The position numbers were made by a program, and so were the translations under genes. Below, one piece after another: positions 27,532 through 34,166 of a stretch of DNA of 64,000 nt. The stretch's first letter is position 1. The number at the start of each line of letters is the position of its first letter. The DNA comes from Kribbella rubisoli (GTDB lineage: Bacteria > Actinomycetota > Actinomycetes > Propionibacteriales > Kribbellaceae). Location of the stretch: NCBI RefSeq assembly GCF_004217145.1, contig NZ_SHKR01000013.1:682001-746000 (forward strand), read 5' to 3'. Below the pieces are notes generated by a model. That model saw only the letters and a list, made by a program, of their open reading frames with translations, did no database searches and was not told the DNA's origin.

Positions 27532-29144
27532 GCCACGAGCTCCGCTTTCGGGCCGGTGGTGATCAGCAGCTGGTTGGCATGATCGCGTACAACGGGCAGG
27601 ACCTCGAAGCGTCCCGGTGCCGGCTCGGTGACCAGGTTGTGGTCCATCAGTACGTCGACCATGATCTCGGCGTCGGCCCGATCCGTACCCGTGACTCGCG
27701 CAGCCTGACGGAGATCGAACCGCGGTGTCATCGCGATCAGCCGGTACAGCCGCTGCGCCGGGCTGGGCAGTGCGTCGTACACGTCGTCGAAGCGGGCGAG
27801 CAGCTCTGCCAGCGCCTGGCTCCGGGCCGCCGGGTCTTCGAAGCGAGCTGCCATCCGAGCGACGGTCCAGGGCTGCCGGTTGCGCAGCCGCTCGGCCAGC
27901 TGCCGGATCGCGCCTGGATGACCGCCGCAGCAGCTCAGGATCTGCTCGACATCGGTCAAGCGGGCAGCATCAGAATGAGCCAGTACGTCGAGCGTGATCG
28001 CCGCCACACGATCCAGGCCGGCGAGCCGACGGCGGCTGATGACCAGTACCAGCGCGTCCGGGTCGTTCGTTAGCCGATGCCGGATCTGGGCGGCGTCCTC
28101 GACATTGTCCAGGATCAGCAGACCGGTTGCCGCGGGCAACGACGTCGGCCGGTCCAGGTCGACGTACTGCTGGGTCTCGAGACCCGACGCCGCGGCGACC
28201 TCGAGCGCGAAGGCCGTCTTGCCGATGCCCGGCATCCCGTCGATCGTGACCACGCCGCGCGCACCGCGCAGGGCGCGCAGCTCAGGCCGGCGGCCGACGA
28301 AGCCGGGGACCCGCGGCGGGAGGTTCGAGCTGACAGGTTTCGCGACCGGCGCCGCGTCCTCGCTGAGGATCTGCTGGTGCAGCGCGGTCAGTTCGGCGCC
28401 AGGCTCGATCCCGAGGTCGCGGACCAGCGCGGTCCGAGCTCGCTGGTACGCCGCCAGTGCGTCATGCCGTCGTCCCACCTGCCGGTACGCCGCCATCAGC
28501 CGGGCCCACGCCAGCTCGCGGAGCGGCTCCTCCTCGGTGAGCGCACGCAGTACGGCGATCGCCTCGGCGGGCCGATCGAGCAGCAGCTGGGCGTCCGCGA
28601 GGTCCTCGCGCAGTGCCCGGTGCAGCTCGGTCAACCGATCCACTGCCGACGTGGCATCCGCCGTCAGACCGTCGTACGGCACCCCGCGCCACAGCGCGAG
28701 CGCTCGCTGGACCACCGTGATCGCCTCCGCCGAGTCCCGACGGCTCAGCAGCTCGCGGGCCTCGTCACACAGGGCGGCGGCGACGTCGGCGTCCAGCTCA
28801 CCGGGGCGGACATGCACCCGGTACGCGCCCGGGCGGCTCTCGATGCGCTCCTCCGGGAGCGAGCGGCGGAGCTGCCAGACGTAGGTCTTCAGGTTGTTCT
28901 GCGCGGACGCCGGCACGTCCCGGCCGGCCCAGACCGCGTCGACGAGCTGCTCGGTGCTGACCCAGGCGTTGCGGTGCAGCAGGAGCAGCGTCAGCACGGT
29001 CGCCGGCTTGCCGCCGCAGAGGTCCAGCGGGTGTCCGTCCGGCCCGTCGACTTCGAGCGGGCCCAGCACCCGGAAGCTCAACCGGTCTGGTGTGTGCGCT
29101 GCGCGACCGTTCATGGCACATACGATCCGGGGAGCCGATGACAT
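27528..29144 (-). CDS. AfsR/SARP-family regulator (BTAD plus NB-ARC ATPase)
   Basis: A 538-residue cytosolic activator-type protein. An OmpR-like winged helix (FRVLGPLEVDGPDGHPLDLC then GKPATVLTLLLLHRNAWVST) is followed by the bacterial transcriptional activation domain (RELAWARLMAAYRQVGRRHD then LAAYQRARTALVRDLGIEPG). An STAND-type ATPase follows, with Walker A DGMPGIGKTAFA and Walker B LLILDNVED. It lacks the long TPR tail of full AfsR. The nominal ATG is at 29144; the internal ATG at 29114 (MNGRAAHTPD) may be the true start because direct heptamer repeats reach into the first codons. It is co-transcribed with the LuxR-type gene. Confidence 0.88.
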   Translation of the reverse strand: MSSAPRIVCAMNGRAAHTPDRLSFRVLGPLEVDGPDGHPLDLCGGKPATVLTLLLLHRNAWVSTEQLVDAVWAGRDVPASAQNNLKTYVWQLRRSLPEERIESRPGAYRVHVRPGELDADVAAALCDEARELLSRRDSAEAITVVQRALALWRGVPYDGLTADATSAVDRLTELHRALREDLADAQLLLDRPAEAIAVLRALTEEEPLRELAWARLMAAYRQVGRRHDALAAYQRARTALVRDLGIEPGAELTALHQQILSEDAAPVAKPVSSNLPPRVPGFVGRRPELRALRGARGVVTIDGMPGIGKTAFALEVAAASGLETQQYVDLDRPTSLPAATGLLILDNVEDAAQIRHRLTNDPDALVLVISRRRLAGLDRVAAITLDVLAHSDAARLTDVEQILSCCGGHPGAIRQLAERLRNRQPWTVARMAARFEDPAARSQALAELLARFDDVYDALPSPAQRLYRLIAMTPRFDLRQAARVTGTDRADAEIMVDVLMDHNLVTEPAPGRFEVLPVVRDHANQLLITTGPKAELVA

Positions 29145-29192
29145 TTTGATGACACCGGCGGATGACAGTGTGCGTACTAGTGGTAGATGACG
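29137..29192. promoter_or_regulatory. Direct heptamer repeats (GATGACA), possible SARP binding site
   Basis: GATGACA occurs at 29137-29143, 29148-29154 and 29161-29167, and GATGACG at 29186-29192. The first two are exactly 11 bases apart, the spacing typical of SARP binding to direct heptamers. The array lies between the SARP-type gene and the divergent methyltransferase gene, so it could serve autoregulation or control of the methyltransferase. Confidence 0.45.
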
Positions 29193-29349
29193 ACCGATCA
29201 GCCGTTCCTGCGGATGGGGTCCGAGTCCACCCGTTGACGATCTTCTGTCCGGGAAGCGGTCGGTAGAACAAGACCGGCCGGGGTCCGGAGCGAGGTAGTT
29301 TCAGCGTCGCATAGAGTGACAGCTGTCTCGAGAGGAAGGACCCCGCGCG

Positions 29350-30165
29350 ATGGCTGACGCAGACGACCAGGTGGGCTCGGCGTACCCGTTCGACACCAGT
29401 AAGCCGAGTATCGCCCGGACGTACGACTACTTGCTCAGGGGCAAGGACAACTTCGCGGTGGACCGCGCGTTCGGGGACCGGTTCATCAACGAACTGCCGG
29501 GTTCGCGGATGATCGCGTACGACAACCGCGGCGCGCTGATCCGCGCGGTCCAGGAGATCGTGACGAACACGCCGGTGCGGCAGTTCATCGACCTCGGCAG
29601 CGGCCTGCCGACGGCCGACAACGTGCACCAGGTCGCCCAGCGGTACGCCCCGGACGCGAAGGTCGTGTACGTCGACAACGACCCGATCGTGCTCGCCCAC
29701 GGGCGCGCGCTGCTCGCCGAGAACGACAACACCACCGTCATCCAGGCCGACCTGCGCGAGCCGAAGGCGATCATCGAGCACCCTGACACCGTGCGGCTGA
29801 TCGACTTCAGCCTGCCCGTCGGCGTGATCTTCAGTGCCACCCTCCACCACGTCAACGACGACGAGGATCCGGCCGCCATCGTCCGCTTCTGGCACGACCG
29901 CATCGCCTCCGGCAGCCACGTCTTCATCAGCCACTTCCGCAGCGAGAACGACCCCCGCAGCCAAGAACTCGAAACGCTCCTCCAGAGTTCGCTCGGCCGC
30001 GGCCGCTGGCGCACCGACGACCAGATCCTCGCCCTCTTCGGCGAAGGCTTCACAGTCCTCGACCCCGGCCTGGTCCCCGCCTCCGAATGGCGCAACGACG
30101 ACGCCCCCGAAGACCCCAACGACTACCAACGCCTCATCGCCGCCGTACTCGCCCGCAAGAACTAG
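29350..30165 (+). CDS. S-adenosylmethionine-dependent methyltransferase, DUF574 type
   Basis: A 271-residue cytosolic enzyme of the actinobacterial SAM-methyltransferase family once named DUF574. Typical features are the opening PFDTSKPSIARTYDYLLRGK, the SAM-binding FIDLGSGLPTADNVHQVAQR, the acidic strand end VVYVDNDPIVLAHGRALL, and FSATLHHVNDDEDPAAIV. The methyl acceptor is unknown. ATG 29350 has GAGGAAGGA upstream. Family members are often multicopy in actinomycetes. A degenerate copy of the last ~55 codons lies about 550 bases downstream. Confidence 0.9.
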   Translation: MADADDQVGSAYPFDTSKPSIARTYDYLLRGKDNFAVDRAFGDRFINELPGSRMIAYDNRGALIRAVQEIVTNTPVRQFIDLGSGLPTADNVHQVAQRYAPDAKVVYVDNDPIVLAHGRALLAENDNTTVIQADLREPKAIIEHPDTVRLIDFSLPVGVIFSATLHHVNDDEDPAAIVRFWHDRIASGSHVFISHFRSENDPRSQELETLLQSSLGRGRWRTDDQILALFGEGFTVLDPGLVPASEWRNDDAPEDPNDYQRLIAAVLARKN

Positions 30166-30181
30166 GTATTGCGAGAATCCC

Positions 30182-30197
30182 GCGCGGTGCTCCGCGC
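30182..30197 (+). terminator. Hairpin after the methyltransferase gene
   Basis: GCGCGG-TGCT-CCGCGC forms a perfect 6-base GC stem 16 bases after the stop. There is no T-run, as is usual in high-GC actinomycetes. Confidence 0.5.
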
Positions 30198-30241
30198 AGG
30201 CTCCTCCCACGTAGCGTCAATGACAGGTTTCTCAGGGGTCT

Positions 30242-30330
30242 GTACCGACGGACGGGTACTGGTCTCCGGTGCGCGCCTGGATCGGCTCCGATACGCCGCG
30301 TCGGGCTGACCAATACCCGTCCTTCGGTAC
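30242..30330. repeat. Long inverted repeat with 23-base arms
   Basis: The left arm 30242-30264 (begins GTACCGACGGACGGGTACTG) pairs with the right arm 30308-30330 (begins GACCAATACCCGTCCTTCGG) with only two mismatches across 23 bases. The 43-base loop is GC-rich. It lies in the non-coding tract downstream of the methyltransferase gene. No inverted-repeat-flanked ORF is present, so it is a fold-back element rather than an insertion sequence. Confidence 0.65.
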
Positions 30331-30392
30331 GCGAGAGTCATAGGCCATCCAACGATCCCGCCATCGCACCGCTCTCCGCCGCGGACCGTCTC

Positions 30393-30469
30393 AGGGGTCA
30401 ACCCCCGAGCGTGCCGGTTGTCCCCCCGGTATGCGAGGTGTCAAGCGTCAACCTCAGGGGTTGACCCCT
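30393..30469. repeat. Intergenic palindromic element, family 1, copy 2
   Basis: The ends AGGGGTCAACCCC (30393-30405) and GGGGTTGACCCCT (30457-30469) are perfect reverse complements over 13 bases. The interior contains GCCGGTTGTCCCCCCGGTAT, comparable with the CGGTTGTACCCGCTGCAT core of copy 1 at 15384-15456. Length and end sequences match copy 1 (77 against 73 bases). Confidence 0.6.
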
Positions 30470-30539
30470 CAAACGGTCCGCCACCGGACGTCCTGGGCGG
30501 TTCGCTCGCTTGACCAAGCTGCTGGCTGCACGTCCTGAG

Positions 30540-30706
30540 CTCGGCCGCCGGCGCACCGACGACCAGATCCTCGCCCTCTTCGGCGAAGGCTTCGCAGTCC
30601 TCGACCCCGGCCTGGTGCGGGCGTCGGAATGGCGCAACGACGACGCCCCGAAGACCCCAACGACTACCAACGCCTCATCGCCGCCGTACTCGCCCGCAAG
30701 AACTAG
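30540..30706 (+). pseudogene. Broken duplicate of the methyltransferase 3' end
   Basis: Bases 30540-30706 repeat 29992-30165 nearly exactly: a 5' block reading ACCGACGACCAGATCCTCGC, then CGACCCCGGCCTGGT, then CGCCGCCGTACTCGCCCGCA and the same TAG stop. One C is missing in the run GACGCCCCGAAG (GACGCCCCCGAAG in the intact gene), which shifts the frame just before the last ~20 codons, and a few bases are deleted near 30549. There is no start or 5' portion. Either it arose by partial duplication, or it is the remnant of a second family member. Confidence 0.85.
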
Positions 30707-30728
30707 GTACTGCGGGAGCCCGGTGCCA

Positions 30729-30749
30729 CGCGCGACACTCCGTCGCGCG
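30729..30749 (+). terminator. Hairpin after the pseudogene
   Basis: CGCGCGAC-ACTCC-GTCGCGCG is a perfect 8-base stem, at the same distance from the duplicated TAG as the hairpin after the intact methyltransferase gene. Confidence 0.45.
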
Positions 30750-30751
30750 GG

Positions 30752-30845
30752 GCTAAGGACAGGAGGTAGTGCAGCTGGCCGGCGGTCGGCTGTGGCGGCT
30801 GAGCGTGGCGGCGGCTTGTTGAGCTGACTACCTCCTGTCGTTAGC
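30752..30845. repeat. Inverted repeat with 19-base arms
   Basis: The arm GCTAAGGACAGGAGGTAGT (30752-30770) pairs with 30827-30845 (ACTACCTCCTGTCGTTAGC) with one mismatch. The 56-base interior is G/C-rich and includes CAGCTGG. The right arm ends 36 bases before the stop of the convergent nucleotidyltransferase gene. It may be a fold-back element or a strong bidirectional terminator. Confidence 0.6.
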
Positions 30846-30880
30846 ACCGGCTGCCCGGGCTCGACCGGCTCGTGCGGTTG

Positions 30881-31717
30881 CTACCCCGGGTCGACCGACA
30901 GAGTGGTCAATAGGTGTTGGCGGGCTGCGTCTTCGAGTTCCTGGGGCCAGGTGATGCCGCATCTTGTGTGGAGGGTGCGGGCTAGGGGGAGGAAGTGGGC
31001 GGCGCAGGTGAGGTTGGCGGTTATGACTGATTCGCGGGTGGCTTGGAGGGGTGGGAGATCGGCGAGGAGCTGCTGACGGTCGGCGGGTAGTAAGCGGTCT
31101 AGGTGTAGAGCCCCGCCTCGATCTTCGACGGCGACGTCTTCGAGCATCAGGTCGATCAGCATCTGTCGCAGCAGACCGGCGCCCGACTGGCCGACGACGT
31201 ACTCCTCGCGTCCGATGGCGACCGGCAGTAGGCCGAGTACGCGGAGGAATTCCACGGTGATGGACTCGACGCGGTGGGGGTCCGGCTGCCTCGGTGCGCC
31301 CGGTGCTGCGAGCTCGGCACTCAGACCATGCGGGTCGTACAGGGGCTTGGCGGTCGACCGGGTGCGGCTGCCGATCGCGTCCGGCGTACCCACCGAGACG
31401 TCGAAGCGAAGCCAGTCCGGCGTGATGTGGTTGAAGACCCGCGGGCCGAGCGCGCGCCGGAACACCGTCGGCGAGATCTCGTCCGAGGTCTTCGGCCAGT
31501 CGTCGCAGAAGCTGTCGGCATCGTCCGCGGCGACGACGACCCACAGATCGACGTCGCTGAACCGATCGTGCGTCCCCCGGCCGAAGCTACCGACCAGCCA
31601 CACGCCCAACACCCGATCGTCCTTGCTGAGAACGTGTTCAGCCCGGTCGATCAGCGCCTGCTGCCCCGAGTCCGCCGCATCGCTGCTTGCCGAGTATTCG
31701 CGAGCATTGTCAGTCAT
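30881..31717 (-). CDS. Nucleotidyltransferase-domain protein
   Basis: A 278-residue cytosolic protein. Its N-terminal half has the pol-beta superfamily signature GSFGRGTHDRFSDVDLWVVV with the catalytic GS and Asp-x-Asp, and a further acidic strand LRFDVSVGTPD. The C-terminal half is helical (LLRQMLIDLMLEDVAVEDRG), as in aminoglycoside and lincosamide nucleotidyltransferases. The substrate is not predictable, and a resistance role is only one option. ATG 31717 is the sole good start. The next gene upstream on this strand, a phosphotransferase, ends 33 bases away. Confidence 0.8.
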   Translation of the reverse strand: MTDNAREYSASSDAADSGQQALIDRAEHVLSKDDRVLGVWLVGSFGRGTHDRFSDVDLWVVVAADDADSFCDDWPKTSDEISPTVFRRALGPRVFNHITPDWLRFDVSVGTPDAIGSRTRSTAKPLYDPHGLSAELAAPGAPRQPDPHRVESITVEFLRVLGLLPVAIGREEYVVGQSGAGLLRQMLIDLMLEDVAVEDRGGALHLDRLLPADRQQLLADLPPLQATRESVITANLTCAAHFLPLARTLHTRCGITWPQELEDAARQHLLTTLSVDPG

Positions 31718-31750
31718 GAACGTCCATGATGCCCCTAGGCGGATTCCGCG

Positions 31751-32680
31751 TTAGAGCTGGTCGAGGGCTGCCGCGAGGAACGCATCGCGCCGCGCAGTCG
31801 CCTCGGGGCTGTACAGAGTTGTCGGGGTGTTGAGGGCGGCGACAGCGTCCCAGTACGGGATGTTCGTGGCCGCCGTACCGGAGGCTTCTTCCCAGGCTTC
31901 CACGATGTCCGCGGTTGTCGCGCCGTACGTGATGGCTATCTGCTTGCGCAGTTCGCCGAGATCCACGCCGGGGTTGCCGACTCCGGCCGTCTTCCAGTCG
32001 ATCAGGGCGCAGTTGGCGTCGCTCGTCCAGGCCATGTTGCCCGGCCAGACATCGCCGTGGACAAAGACGGTTTCGCCCTGCGGCTGGGGCATGCTCCGGA
32101 TCAGGTCATCTGCTTGTCTGAGGAGTGGCGACGTCGGCAGCTGACCCAGCCGGCGGTCTCTGGCGAAGTAGTCGACCGCGATGGGACGTGTTCGGAGCGG
32201 CAGGTGCGGGCCGGGCTCGAGCCGGATCGCATGCACCTGCGCGAGCGCCGCACCCGCAGCGCGGAGCCGCGCGACAGGCAACGCCCGCGGCCACGTCGTG
32301 TTGCCTGCAGCAACAGTCTCGAGCGTTGCCGGTACGCCGGCTGCGCGGCCGTCGAGGTCCTTCGCGACGAGCCGCGGAGCCCGCAATCCATGTACTTCGG
32401 CAACCTCGAGCGCGGCCGCACCCGTAGCGATCAACTCCGCATCGATGCGGGAGGTGAGCGAACGCAGGACGAAATGTCTTTCACGACCGCGTACGTCGAC
32501 ACGCAGCCGCCATGGGCCTTGGTCGTCGTGCAGTGTTTGCACCGACTCGATCGCGGCATCGCCGCCGATCGAATCGACGGCCCAGTTCACTGTCCGCTCG
32601 GTCGGCTGCGCGCCGCCTGCACCTCTACCCGTCCCGCACTCGGAGATCCTGGCACGTGACCGGGCAGGGGTCCAGACCAT
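31751..32680 (-). CDS. APH-family phosphotransferase
   Basis: A 309-residue small-molecule kinase. The nucleotide-binding region lies in RERHFVLRSLTSRIDAELIA. The catalytic loop is VFVHGDVWPGNMAW and the metal Asp is in CALIDWKTAGVGNPGVDLGE. This combination resembles homoserine-kinase-like and aminoglycoside-kinase-like members. ATG 32680 lies 3 bases after the stop of the upstream S51 peptidase gene, implying co-translation. The first ~30 residues are Arg/Gly-rich and atypical, so a later GTG (VNWAVDS) is also possible. Confidence 0.82.
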   Translation of the reverse strand: MVWTPARSRARISECGTGRGAGGAQPTERTVNWAVDSIGGDAAIESVQTLHDDQGPWRLRVDVRGRERHFVLRSLTSRIDAELIATGAAALEVAEVHGLRAPRLVAKDLDGRAAGVPATLETVAAGNTTWPRALPVARLRAAGAALAQVHAIRLEPGPHLPLRTRPIAVDYFARDRRLGQLPTSPLLRQADDLIRSMPQPQGETVFVHGDVWPGNMAWTSDANCALIDWKTAGVGNPGVDLGELRKQIAITYGATTADIVEAWEEASGTAATNIPYWDAVAALNTPTTLYSPEATARRDAFLAAALDQL

Positions 32681-32683
32681 GTC

Positions 32684-33418
32684 CTAGGGGGTGAACAGCT
32701 TCCACTGGCCCTCGGAGACGACCTCGACGGTGCCGTCGACCACCTTGATGGCCGAGTCGTCGTCGATCGCGTACGTCGGCGCGGGGATGTGTGCTGCCCA
32801 CTTCTCGGCGTTGGCCAACGAGGCATCGGTGTGGTCCGGGTGTTCGAAGTGCGGGATGACCGCGAAGTCGACGAGCCCGACCCCTTCACCGGTGACGAGG
32901 ATCCGGTGGAGGTCGCCTTCGGGGGTGCTGAAGACGATGTCTTCCGACTTCAGCGGTCCGTCGGTACCGCGGGGCTGTTCGGTGTACGTCTCCACGAAGG
33001 TGGAGGCCGCGGCGATGCTGCTGGCGCTGACCCCGACGTACACGGCCTCGGGGCGCAGGGTCGGCAGGAGGTCGGCGAGGCCGGAACGACGCATCCAGTT
33101 GGCGAGGAACAGCGGGTCGCCGCCCCAGAACAGCAATGCGTCGGCTTCGCGGACCACAGGGACCCAGGCATCGTCTTCGATGCTCGGCAGTACCGACAGT
33201 TCGAGGACTCCCAGAGACTTCCAGCCCAGGTCGGTCAGATGCGACGGGCCGTTGCCGGTGATCATCCGGTACGCGCCGAACTGTCCGCCGCGGAACGGGT
33301 AGATGGAGGTCGGGACGACGAGGGCGGTGGACTCTGCGATCGGTTTGCCCAGCAGCTCGACCAGCGCGTTCTCGATGCTCGCGTTGTGGATCCCGGCGGA
33401 AGTCAGCAGAAGCTTCAT
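32684..33418 (-). CDS. Peptidase S51 (dipeptidase E-like)
   Basis: A 244-residue cytosolic peptidase. It starts with MKLLLTSAGIHNASIENAL, the standard N-terminus of the family, supported by AAGGAAAGG just upstream. The longer in-frame reading upstream has no family similarity and is dropped. The nucleophile Ser is in YVGVSASSIAAAS (usually GxSAG, here SAS), and the His/Glu region is FAVIPHFEHPDHTD. S51 enzymes remove N-terminal Asp from dipeptides or act on cyanophycin fragments. It is in an operon with the downstream phosphotransferase. Confidence 0.85.
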   Translation of the reverse strand: MKLLLTSAGIHNASIENALVELLGKPIAESTALVVPTSIYPFRGGQFGAYRMITGNGPSHLTDLGWKSLGVLELSVLPSIEDDAWVPVVREADALLFWGGDPLFLANWMRRSGLADLLPTLRPEAVYVGVSASSIAAASTFVETYTEQPRGTDGPLKSEDIVFSTPEGDLHRILVTGEGVGLVDFAVIPHFEHPDHTDASLANAEKWAAHIPAPTYAIDDDSAIKVVDGTVEVVSEGQWKLFTP

Positions 33419-33564
33419 GGTGCCTTTCCTTGGTTGTCCGTACGGCGGAGCGTGCGGCCCGCTCATCCCTGCAACGAACAGCACCGCCCCGATCCGACAC
33501 CGCCACCAGGAATTTGTCCAGAACCGTGCTGGCCTCGCCGGAGAGTTGGGCAGATGATGATGCC

Positions 33565-33864
33565 GTGAGCGTCGCAGACGAGACATCGCAGCCGCCGGCA
33601 CCGCTGTGCTGGTGCTGCGGCAATCAGTTCGAGGAGCACGACCTCCTAAGACTCGGCTCCCACCCCGAGGCAGCCGTCTGCTTCAACTGCGCCCGCTTCC
33701 TCCACCGACGGGCAGTAGGCCAGGAGGACCAGCGCCGTACGACGCTCGCCGGGCGAATCCGGACGGGCATCACCGGCGTCCGCGAATGGATCATCGCCCA
33801 CAACTGGCACCGGCTACCGCTGCTGGGCTCCCTCCTGCAGCGCCTCGACCGCCACCTGCCCTAG
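33565..33864 (+). CDS. Small four-cysteine protein
   Basis: A 99-residue protein from GTG 33565. CWCCGNQFEEHDLLRLGSHP is followed by CFNCARFLHRRA, giving paired Cys clusters that could bind one zinc or an iron-sulfur centre. The C-terminal half is basic and amphipathic (GVREWIIAHNWHRLPLLGSL). No family is recognised. The gene is convergent with the thioredoxin-like gene, and the two stop codons share the palindrome CTAG (33861-33864). Confidence 0.7.
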   Translation: MSVADETSQPPAPLCWCCGNQFEEHDLLRLGSHPEAAVCFNCARFLHRRAVGQEDQRRTTLAGRIRTGITGVREWIIAHNWHRLPLLGSLLQRLDRHLP

Positions 33865-34166
33865 GCCAACCGCTGGGCAGCGGCGAGCGCGGCCCGCACC
33901 TGCTCGGTGGATGGCACCGGAACGGTCCGACCGCCCTCGTCGCGATACAGCCGACAGGTAAGCCCACACTCGGCCGAGACTGCGTCGGCGAACGGATCAA
34001 CACCGTCGATCAGCAGGGTCGGCGAACCCGCCATTCCGACCTCGACAGCCTCGTCGTCGCTCCGGATCTCCCGAGTGGCGATAGGGAGATCGGTGACTTC
34101 CGCCAGCCGCTCCAGCATCGGAGCCAGATTGGGACAGTCCGGCACATGCAGGACTTCAAGGGTCAT
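33861..34166 (-). CDS. Thioredoxin-fold small protein
   Basis: A 101-residue protein: MTLEVLHVPDCPNLAPMLER opens a beta-strand followed by a Cys where thioredoxins have their active site, but there is no CxxC (DCPN). SPTLLIDGVDPF supplies the cis-Pro region, and a second Cys pair is in SAECGLTCRLY. Similar proteins are annotated as thioredoxin-like or as fused to organomercurial-lyase domains. ATG 34166 overlaps the stop of the acylase-acetyltransferase fusion (ATGA), so it is co-expressed with that iron-box gene. Confidence 0.7.
   Translation of the reverse strand: MTLEVLHVPDCPNLAPMLERLAEVTDLPIATREIRSDDEAVEVGMAGSPTLLIDGVDPFADAVSAECGLTCRLYRDEGGRTVPVPSTEQVRAALAAAQRLA

Noticed and set aside
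30242..30330. Insertion-sequence terminal inverted repeats
   Set aside because: No transposase frame lies between the arms (43-base loop) and no flanking target duplication is visible.
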